A DNA stretch of 64,000 nucleotides from Arenicola marina. Its lineage: Eukaryota > Annelida > Polychaeta > Arenicolidae. Below are positions 55,721 through 64,000 of this stretch, piece after piece (within the stretch, counting starts at the first letter, position 1; each line of letters starts with the position of its first letter). The stretch covers positions 13,423,771-13,487,770 of the forward strand of contig OZ025258.1 of the NCBI GenBank assembly GCA_964019135.1. Direction: 5' to 3'. The notes under the pieces were generated by a model that searched no databases, was not told the DNA's origin, and worked only from the letters and a program-made list of their open reading frames with translations. The position numbers and the translations under genes are program-made.

Positions 55721-55724
55721 GAAG

Positions 55725-56012
55725 TTCCGGACAATTAAGTGTCTGATTGAATTGGCCTTGGCACACATGTGGGAAAACAAAGCCGGCAGGTAGCCGTGGA
55801 AACCAGCAAACTTTGATGGCAGGGACAGCGGAAGGACCGGCAGCCAATGTGCGCCTTTCACACATTGATTGGCGTCAGCTCGTCGGTATACGAGTCACCG
55901 TGCTAATGACATGGGCTCCACGGTGCGACCCCATCCGCCTCTTATCATCACATTTAGTGGCGGGCATGCCTCTACAGGTGCCTTCCGCAAACACCGGTAT
56001 CGAGCGGCAATC
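55725..56012 (-). repeat. Dispersed 280-bp repeat, copy 3
   Basis: Read on the minus strand it aligns along its whole length with copy 1, including the CGATACCGGTGTTTGCGGA start, the GGCACCTGTAGAGGCATGCC block and the GGCCAATTCAATCAGACAC end. It is more diverged than copy 2. Confidence 0.8.
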
Positions 56013-56660
56013 CTAATTAAACAATTCTAAATGGCCATCGTGAGGCTAAGTTCGTAGATGGGCCATGTAATCAAGGTCAGAGATTTTTTTTCGTCAAAAA
56101 CATAGGACCAAACATAGGCGTGCATAGTTTTTCTGCCACCAACTCCCAAACTTTTGCATTGAACCCTATGAGAGAATTTTGGCGGGAGCATGACCTCTTC
56201 AAATTCTCCTGAGACAAACACCTTGAGTGGAACATAGCATTACTATTTGGGCACGGATGACGAAATTGAGGTCACGTATCCGTGGTCAAGGTGTCAAGGT
56301 AACGAAACGTGACTTCCCGCAACAGATGAGAAATGTCTTGTTCTATTTCATACACTTCGATGGAAATGGGATCGTTCGTCCATGTTAGGACAATTAAACC
56401 ATCGTGCCAGAGTAGCCCACATATTACTCACACTGTGTATGTACTCCACTAATGGATGTTGCAGGTCCCAAAGCGGGCGAAGGAACGTTGGCCTACATGA
56501 CAATTTCTTTGGCTTTTGTAGACGTAGATGCAGAGGTCACGGGAGATTCCAGTTGTCTGCGCGGGGTTGGTATGGGGGCTACATAGAATTTGGACTATCG
56601 TTCCAAAGGTGGGGAGAGGGTGCATCAGCGCCAGGTACTGGAACGCAAAGATGCAAAGAC

Positions 56661-56964
56661 CCAGGGGCCGTATTCATAATCCCCTCGTAAGTTACGCACG
56701 AAAAGTGCATATTCGTCTTAGCCTCACCAGCTCATTATGGTGGCGCTCGTGACTAAGAAATCCTCTTTAATATAATTGTATCACTTTCTTAATTCAGAAA
56801 ATCCACTTTTTGGATGACTACTTATGTATTTTTTTAACCCCATACTCGCTCGCCAAATCGTCCACATAGCGCTTTTTTTAACCCCATACTCACTCGCCAA
56901 ATCGTCCACTTAGCGCTAAGTCTAGTGGCGTAGCCTAAGTGGCGATTATGAATACGGCCCCTGG
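56661..56964. mobile_element. TIR MITE (GCCGTATTCATAATC family), copy 2
   Basis: Perfect 21-base terminal inverted repeats start CCAGGGGCCGTATTCATAAT and finish with the complement. Inside, a segment of about 43 bases (ACCCCATACTC, TCGCCAAATCGTCCAC) is tandemly duplicated relative to copy 1. No clear target duplication was seen. Confidence 0.85.
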
Positions 56965-56999
56965 CCTCTTACCTTCAGGTTTATATGTGTGTTTGAGTT

Positions 57000-58670
57000 C
57001 CTCATGCATTTCACACAGCACTTCAAACGTACAGACGAACGCAACGCATATGTTTAATTTTATTAACACTTTTGGTAAAAACATTTTAAATAAATCTGGA
57101 TGGACTGTGGATGGGTAGCGAGTATATATCAATGATAAGGGTTTTCTTATGGCGACGATGTAAACTGTTAAACAATTAACATTGTATTCATGGATACACC
57201 ACACGTGGGTTACGAATGCCATTTCCAGGATTCATGTTGCACCAACAGACGCACGAATTCGACCGTACTGCGTGCCTTTCCAATTAAATATGATGCATGT
57301 AACAGTAGCAATATGTACAGAATATACACGACGTGGTCACGATGTCAGTAAATATATAATGGGCCTGATAAATCGCATGCGCAAGCTGCATGTGATTTAT
57401 GTATTTAATATATAATTATTGGGGTAATTTACGCAAGCAAAGTGCCTTTCCGTCGCAGGCCCTTAGACCCGTACCGGTGGGATTTATCATTCCGAAATGA
57501 TATTCAATATTATCTCGGCTACTTTCCTTATATAGAAAATACACGTCGTGGGTGAATATTCCGGACCAGATGAACCTTGTTCCACTTAGCGCTAAGAAGG
57601 CTTTTTGACTTTTTGAGTCTATGAGTTCCTGTAGCCTGCACACTGATTAACACCATGCCAGCGAGATTAGGAATTATATACGGAGCTTACAGGGGGGCTG
57701 GGGGTCCCAAGACTGATACCCGAGTAGGAGGGCCTTGTCAAATTAAGACTGTCGGGGGAATTCCACTGAAAACGCTTATTATAAATCCGCTTTCAGTATG
57801 GCTATACCACTGTTTATAAGTGTTATAATATGTTGTAGGTAAAACCTAGAAGGCGAGCGTAGACTTTGTTGTGAAGCAATTTTTTGGACCCCCACTGATG
57901 ATAACTGGGCTAAACTGTTTCTCATAACCTTAGTTATGACTTTTTCTTTTTAAAGGTGAAGTTTTACATATTATGCTATTTTGTATATTTAATATCAAAG
58001 TTTTGGTACTGAAAAAGTAAATCTAGTAGTTTAGTAGTACATTTGATTTGTAGTCAAGTGACCTGCCCCTGACCGAATCTGTCATGATTTAGGTTCCTAT
58101 TACCCTAGGTTGCTTTATTTGTGATCTGTAAAGTTTCGTTCGTGAGAAATTGCCATCTAATAGGTTAAGGCAATGAAAAAATCAATTTCCATCCCCTGGT
58201 ACATTGACTGACCGAAAATGTTTGTTCTCAAAGTTTAAAAGTGCCGTATTTTGTAGGGAGGGATCATTGCATGGTGTAGGTGGAGTGCCATGGTCAGATA
58301 GATGTGGCCGGCAATAGTTATGTTCCTGCCTTCCTGCTCCCTGATTTGGATTTGTAACTTCACGACTCAGCTCATGTAATGAGCTTGAGTAAAAATTATG
58401 CTCAAGATCTCTAGAATTTGAAACTGGACGACTGGTTGACTGGATTGTGTTACGGTTACCCAGTGTGAAGCAAAGTACTGTGAATATTTTTTTATGTAAG
58501 GGTGGTCCGCCATTATTCAACGCAGCAAACCCAGCAAGAAGTAGTCTACGATAGACTACGACTACGATAGTCTACAAGATCCCAAATGACAAGCAGCTGT
58601 GATAGATCTAGAAGCTTTTAGTTTTGAAGTAGATGTGCTAAAGAAGGGGAGCACAACTTGTTTTGATTTG
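57000..58670. other. No gene recognised
   Basis: Short frames only. At 57785-57830 a 40-base segment (GCTTTCAGTATGGCTATACC, then ACTGTTTATAAGTG) also occurs at about 63313-63352, just upstream of sterol methyltransferase exon A. Confidence 0.45.
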
Positions 58671-60150
58671 ATAATTGGACTACTGCAAGAACTTACTACT
58701 TTTTAAATATAATGAAGAATGCTAATGGATAGATGTTCGAAGATCTTGATAACTTAATTATCTCTAGATGTAGGCTAATCTTAACTGAAGGGTTTGTTAT
58801 AAACCAAAAAAAAACAATTTTTGCGCCAAATTGTTTAAAGCTGGGATCCAGCTTTGTATATTACCTTCTAGCTAATCTATATTAGAAATTAGTTATTTGA
58901 CGGATCCTACACGGACGCCTAATGAACTTTCAAACAACCCGTTTGAATGAACACAGATGTTGCTTTGATTCGATAATTAGAGTAAGGTTACTTTTTAAAG
59001 TAAGCTTATATTAAAGAATGCCAATGGATAGATGTTCGAAGATCTTAATAGATCTAACTTATCTCTAGATGTAGACTAAGCTTAATTACATTTTTTGTTA
59101 AAAATCTGCCAAACAACAGCAATTTTTGCCTCAATTTTTTTTCAAGCTTTGATCCAACTTAAAGTTGCATGTGGAGTTTTTTCGCTGTTTTTGAATGCCA
59201 AATTTGCGTATAAGAACACAAGCCTAAGGCCTTAAGGTTCATAACAGACAATAAACACCTACCATATCGCTCACCAATTATCTGCCAATGGCAATGAGCA
59301 AAACATTTCAAATTCATGAATTGTCCGCCACAAAAATGAAAACTGGTGCTGATTTGAAACGTCATAAACGTGTGTGAGCAAGTCGTTTACCGGTGCCACC
59401 GACAGGGGGCCCAAGCGCTAAATTATATGAGACAATAGAAGCGTCCGGAGCGCCACTTTTTCTTTGGCGGTGGCTGTTGACACTGCTTGTGGTCAAAGGT
59501 AACATTTCCTGTTTATGTTTATTTTGGTACAGCCGTTGCAACGGCCAGCTCCACATGTAACTTTAAGCTTAGTAAGTCTTACATTAATTTCCAGTTAGAT
59601 CTGCATTAGAAGTCTATTTTAATGAAAGGCTAAAAGACGGTTGTCCCAATCAAATGGTTCAAATAAGTAAATAAATAAGTGGTGAAAGTCATATGATTAT
59701 AGCCTAAATGTGACGTTAGATCTAGCACCTTTTTGATCACCAACCTTGATCTATATTTTCAAAAGCTGAACTAGATTGTAGGCCTAACGCCAGTAACGGA
59801 TCTAAATTTAGATCTGGATCTAGGCCTAAGCTTAGATCTAGAACATGTAATGCGTTAACGAAGCAATTTTTGCCTCAAATTGTTTAAAGCTTAGATCCAA
59901 CTTAAACTAGATCTAGGGAACTTACATTAACTTAACTTCCAGCTAGATCTATATTAGTCAATTAGAAGTCTATTGTCCTGAAAGGCTCAGTAAACATTAG
60001 CTAAAAGAGTCAAATGGTCCCCTGGTCAGGGTCAAAACTGTTCTATGCCCGACTATGGATCCTACACTGGCGCCTGATGAACTGTCAAATAGATCTAACT
60101 CCTAGGCTAGATCTAAATATTACACAAATAAGTTACCTTAGCACTTTAAT
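58670..60150. repeat. Degenerate repeats rich in AGATCTA words
   Basis: A block of roughly 300 bases recurs at about 58680, 58980 and 59860, with shared words GGATAGATGTTCGAAGATCT, TATCTCTAGATGTAG and CAATTTTTGCCTCAA. Many self-complementary AGATCT and TCTAGA words lie between. It is diverged, non-coding and of unknown class. Confidence 0.65.
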
Positions 60151-60637
60151 GTATCACCAACCTTGATATAAATTGACAAAAGCTAGACTAGACGTGAAAA
60201 TGTTGTAACATCAACGAAGCCTGGTAAACTGCTGACAAATCTGAAACTGTCGTCTGCGCGTTCGACTTGTGCTGCCACCAAGCGAATGCAGCCCGCGCGC
60301 GTGTTGAGCGCCCTCTGTCATGAGAGAGGAGGACACATGCATGTTGTCGCTATGATCAGCGTTTCATCAGTTGGAATTATATTTTTGTATGTGAATTATC
60401 TACCAATTATGTATATTCTTTAGTGAATGTGCGGGTTTGGGCTGCATATAAGTTTTTGACAAAAAAATAAACATGAACTTTCCCGGAATGCATTTAAACG
60501 CATGCGCATGTCACACCACTGGGGGTCGACTACCGGTTGATTTTTTTTCGCGCTTTACAGTATGGGATTGAGATACAGATTTTGTCAGTTTTTTACGTGT
60601 GTGTTATCTAAAGAGCTCACTACGCTCGCTATTATTA

Positions 60638-60980
60638 TATATATATATTGGTGGGCTACCTTAAAAGTATTACAAATGTGCACCAAAACAAAAGGAAAAA
60701 ATGTGTCACCTGCCTGAATGTGCTCTTGTACAATCTGTGTTTCAAAAATATTTGAAACTCTTCATGTAATAAACGATTATAAACAATCTAAATCTCTTCA
60801 ATACCGAAGTACAACAATAAGTATATATATATACATACATTTATAACACATAAAAGCTCAATCACGATAGTCGTTTCTGTTGATATCTAATGGATATGTG
60901 CCATGTAGTTACACCACATATATGATATCACATTCTGTTGATGGACACATATGTAGTTGCTTATAATATACTAATGCCAA
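60638..60980. repeat. Direct repeat flanking the sterol methyltransferase exons, left copy
   Basis: It shares GGTGGGCT, CCTTAAAAGTATTACAAATG, AAAAAATGTGTCACCTGCCT and AATAAACGATTATAAA with 63353-63604. The left copy has an insertion of about 100 bases (60790-60887). Confidence 0.85.
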
Positions 60981-60986
60981 TTATAA

Positions 60987-61091
60987 TACTACTCGTTAAC
61001 GCTCATCAATGTCCGTTAACACTACTCGTTAACGCTCATCAATGTCCGTTAACACTACTCGTTAACGCTCATCAATGTCCGTTAACACTAC
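60987..61091. repeat. 33-bp tandem repeat, three units, next to the SMT stop codon
   Basis: ACTACTCGTTAACGCTCATC then AATGTCCGTTAAC repeats three times and ends immediately beside the TGA of the sterol methyltransferase (61092-61094). It would lie in that gene's 3' untranslated region. Confidence 0.9.
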
Positions 61092-61445
61092 TCATGCCCA
61101 AGTTGGTTTTCGAGCCAGGAAGAAGAACATGGGCGTGAATATACCCCGCTGTCCGCCGGCGATTAACCCGCTAGCGGCTGTCTGCAGCGTGGCGTGGACT
61201 TTAACCGAGCCACGTGGTGCCATGCCAACAGTCTCCATGACGACCAGCATCGCGTGGGTCAGATGGCGCCCTAGCGACGTGGCCCGGAAGTTGCGCAACC
61301 CGCTGGCGGAAGGCAGCAGGGCCCGGTACCACGGTATAGGGGCACGCGGGGCCAAGTCCCCGGCCTCCTCTATCTCAAACCCCACCTCGCGAAGGATGCT
61401 CACCACCCGCGAACAGCTGATCAGATCCGGTACTCCGTTTCCTTC
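61092..61445 (-). CDS. SMT exon C: C-terminal domain and stop
   Basis: After a TCGCACAG acceptor the exon reads EGNGVPDLISCSRVVSI, then REVGFEIEEAGDLAP, PWYRALLPSASGLRNFR, and ends FTPMFFFLARKPTWA with TGA. EGNGxPDL is the usual continuation of IKHEI in SMTs. 117 codons plus stop. Confidence 0.9.
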   Translation of the reverse strand, partial: EGNGVPDLISCSRVVSILREVGFEIEEAGDLAPRAPIPWYRALLPSASGLRNFRATSLGRHLTHAMLVVMETVGMAPRGSVKVHATLQTAASGLIAGGQRGIFTPMFFFLARKPTWA

Positions 61446-63291
61446 CTGTGCGAAGATTGAAGAAAATCGATCTTTTACCTCACGTGAAACGTTCAATGCA
61501 TGGACGACGGTACGTTAGTGAGCAAGACAAAGCTGCGCTGTAAACTATCTGAATCTTGGAAACTACTAGAACAACTTCATTTCGGTCGCTACGATTTCAT
61601 GGCACATCTTACTTTGTGAAAATATACGCTTCTATCGCTATTGTAACATCTGTTAATGGTGAAAACTACAATTCCATCTCGTTGTGATCGATCATATTGT
61701 AAAATATCTTCAATTTGAATTAAAACCGTGGTTCCATCGCCTTTGTCTGATTTAAAGGTCCAGTTACAGCTAACCAGGTCACAGATATGGGTAGATTTAA
61801 GATTGTACAGCACAGGTTAAGTACGTTTTATGTATAGTATGTTTCACATTCGCACACCTCTGTACATAGTGCCCTGCGTACGTGGCCTGCAACTGCGCAC
61901 CGCATTAATACGCAACGGCGGTTCTAAGCTACTCAGACAGCCGGCCTCCGGGGGCTTGCAAACGACTACCTATTAGAACGCAACGGCGGTTCTAAGCTAC
62001 TCAGACGGCCGGCCTCCCAGGGCTTGCAAACGACTACCCATTAGAACGCAACGGCGGTTTAAATGATACGGGCGTGTGTGGCAATAATGGCATGCATACA
62101 ACACAATACCTTTCATATCATGTCATTCTGATGAATTATTATTATGAACTATAGATTGCGACTTGGGCTACAGATCGAAATTTCCATAAACAATTTCTAG
62201 GATCTTCAGATTGTTTGGTTGTATATTCAGGATGCTTTAACCACTTTTCCAGAATCTTCAGAACGCTAACCAGAATTTCGTGTTTAATTCTCTGATGTTC
62301 GGGATCCGTGGGGTTGAACTCTTCGGTCAGCGTCCACTCGTAGCAGCCGAAGCGACCGCCGGGCCGGAGGATGCGGAAGGCCTCCCCGTAGACCTGCCGG
62401 AGGTCGTCTGCGTGACACGTGGCCTCCATGGCAAACACGTGGTCCACAGACGCAGACGACAGTGGCACGTGACAAAAGTCGCCCTGCCGCCAAAGAATTG
62501 TGGAGATTTATGATGGTGCGTCATAAATTACATATTATCGATTATCAAAGTAACGTAAACGAGATGTAATTTGCCTCGCATGGGATCGCATTGAAGCTCC
62601 GAGTAGAACGCATTGATGATGATTTATACTTATGCTACCACAAGACAGATTTCGAAATGCTAAGATAGTTTGCGTACACTAATCTACAAATCTACTGATC
62701 TAATGTGTACATTACCTCATTTGTACATTACCTAATGTGTACGTTATCTAATGTGTACATTATTTAATGTGTACACTATCTAATGTGAACACTATCTAGT
62801 GTGTACGTTATCTAATGTGTACATTATCTAATGTCTACATTATCTAATGTGTACATTATCTAATGTGTACATTATCTAATGTGTAAATGACCTAATGTGT
62901 AAATGGTTAATGTATGCATTATATAATGTGTTTATTCTGTTGTCTTCTGTCTAGTGTGTCTATTGTTTAATGTGCATGCGATCTGATGTATCTAATATAA
63001 TAGTTTATGCTTATTTTATAATATGTACATTATCTAATGCCATTGTCACAGGATGCTTTTTGGCCCAATCCATCTTCCATGGGCTAGAAGAAATATTTCA
63101 GAAAGCCCGACTCTGAAGGCAGGTCAGTCGCAGTTCACCTCAATAAAGGTACAGAGGTGGGTCAAGCCAGCCCTGTCCGTGAGGAGCCGCGCCCGCGCCA
63201 GTTGGTATCCATTGCAGTTCAGTCCCTTGACCCGAGCCTGGGAGAAATCCGCAATATTGCGAGCGGGACCGCCAATCCCACAGCCCAAGTC
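61092..63291 (-). CDS. Sterol C-24 methyltransferase, 3' half (three exons)
   Basis: Exons 63139-63291, 62271-62483 and 61092-61445 are joined in phase 0 with good AG/GT borders. They encode 238 residues plus stop of an SMT (Erg6 type) that transfers a methyl from S-adenosylmethionine to C-24 of the sterol side chain, normally at the endoplasmic reticulum. Visible are the SAM-binding DLGCGIGGPARNI, then GDFCHVPL, the SMT-specific FAMEATCHA and YEWTLTEEFNP regions, IKHEI, the GNGVPDL region and the Sterol_MT_C domain ending FTPMFFFLARKPTWA. Of the four conserved SMT regions only the N-terminal YExGWG region is missing, in exons beyond the window. Most animals lack this enzyme, though SMTs are reported in annelids and some other invertebrates. 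Confidence 0.88.
61905..62065. repeat. 67-bp tandem repeat in an SMT intron
   Basis: CGCAACGGCGGTTCTAAGC begins at about 61912 and 61979, and a partial third copy begins at 62047. Each copy includes GGCTTGCAAACGACTACC. Confidence 0.85.
62271..62483 (-). CDS. SMT exon B: SMT-specific regions III and IV
   Basis: A TTGGCGGCAG acceptor and a GTTAGC donor bound 71 codons: GDFCHVPLSSASVDHV, FAMEATCHADDLRQVYGEAF, RILRPGGRFGCYEWTL and the IKHEIL end. EATCHA and YEW separate SMTs from other small-molecule methyltransferases. The longer frame continuing past the donor is intronic. Confidence 0.9.
62698..62965. repeat. 16-bp minisatellite in an SMT intron
   Basis: About 15 units of ATCTAATGTGTACATT with single-base changes lie between exons A and B. 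Confidence 0.9.
63139..63291 (-). CDS. SMT exon A: SAM-binding motif
   Basis: A TTCATGCAG acceptor opens the exon at GACTTGGGC. It encodes DLGCGIGGPARNIADFSQ, then RVKGLNCNGYQLARARLL and THLCTFIE, ending at GTGAAC. DxGCGxGGP is motif I of the methyltransferase fold. 51 codons, phase 0. Confidence 0.88.
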
Positions 63292-63352
63292 CTGCATGAA
63301 GATGTAGAAAAACGCTTTCAGTATGGCTATACCACTGTTTATAAGTGTTATA

Positions 63353-63604
63353 TTATTATATATATATTTGTGGTGGGCTGCCTTAAAAGTATTACAAATG
63401 TGCACCAAAGCAACAGGAAAAAATGTGTCACCTGCCTGAATGTCGCCTTATACAATCTGTGTTTGAAAAATATTTGAAAGTCTTCATGTAATAAACGATT
63501 ATAAAAAATATAAATCTAATGGATATGTGCATGTAGTTACAAAACAGATATATATTATCACATTCTGTGGATGGACACGTATGTAGTTGCTTATAATATA
63601 CTAA
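63353..63604. repeat. Direct repeat flanking the sterol methyltransferase exons, right copy
   Basis: It matches 60638-60980 in the same orientation and continues through TCACATTCTG, TGGATGGACAC and TATGTAGTTGCTTATAATAT. It lies in the intron upstream of exon A. Confidence 0.85.
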
Positions 63605-63619
63605 AGACGCCCTGTTAGG

Positions 63620-64000
63620 TCTACATGGGCTTATCCTTGAGGCAACCTTGAGGTGGAGCGATTGGGGATAGGGGGTAGGGGATAGGGTGGGGAGGGATAC
63701 AGCCTGGCAACTGTACTACGGCATAAATGGATATCCATAAAACTGTAAATACGCCACAGTATCGTCGATATTTGTTACACACTTTGGCTAACCCTTTAAG
63801 GACTAACGTATGGGTAAATTTGTATCTTAGTGACCCCTCATCGGTACTTTAGTGTGCCATCCCAAGTCAGATCTTTGTTTTGTTTTCAGATCATAGACAA
63901 GATCACAGATCATAGTTTAAACCGGTCATGTGTCAATGATACATTCATTTCAAATTGTCTTGCAAATCGCAACGCTGTGGCTGATGACTTTTAACTGCTA
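63620..64000. other. SMT upstream intron, no exon seen
   Basis: A short GGGGATAGG-type repeat lies at 63663-63690. I searched the minus strand for the N-terminal SMT region and did not find it, so the preceding exon is outside the window. Confidence 0.5.

Noticed and set aside
62271..62513. Plus-strand and alternative-frame ORFs over SMT exon B
   Set aside because: They are shadows of the minus-strand exon, which has splice borders and the SMT motifs.

Overview
The window is animal nuclear DNA. It has small exons with GT/AG borders, long repeat-filled introns, an extracellular mosaic gene (signal peptide, FAMeT-like, trefoil, EGF, mucin-like and thrombospondin-1 domains), a Ty3/gypsy LTR retrotransposon, tRNA-derived SINEs, hairpin MITEs and several large minisatellites. 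This fits a marine invertebrate, perhaps amphioxus-like. The species call is inference only.

Layout. 1-8.5 kb has no recognisable gene, only G/C runs, a TA tract, low-complexity DNA and short repeat copies. 8.5-11.0 kb is a palindrome-rich GATATC region followed by a roughly 41/43-bp satellite with higher-order structure. Next to it is a fragment resembling a sterol methyltransferase exon. 12.2-13.4 kb is a 39-bp minisatellite. 13.5-43.7 kb is one minus-strand gene that I rebuilt from 17 exons. All introns are phase 1 except intron 2 (phase 2), and the phases close to an open frame of about 1037 residues. Its introns hold five tandem copies of a roughly 1.2-kb EGF-exon unit, a minisatellite made of copies of an exon/intron junction, a complete 8.2-kb Ty3/gypsy element in antisense orientation, and a 4.2-kb 36-bp minisatellite almost free of G on the plus strand. 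44-61 kb is mostly repeats: a 1.4-kb fold-back element with a 6-bp target duplication, SINEs, a three-copy dispersed repeat, MITEs and LINE debris, plus one candidate orphan exon near 50.5 kb. 61.1-63.3 kb, minus strand, holds the last three exons of a sterol C-24 methyltransferase gene; its 5' part lies beyond the window.

The mosaic gene probably makes a secreted or single-pass membrane glycoprotein for adhesion, matrix or recognition. The sterol methyltransferase would alkylate the sterol side chain, a step most animals lack. Nothing suggests the two genes work together. The observations most worth following are: a canonical -1 frameshift signal between gag and pol, with an RRM-like N-terminus on Gag; an intron-like 161-bp tandem duplication in its LTR; a minisatellite that multiplies a 5' splice junction; and the animal sterol methyltransferase.
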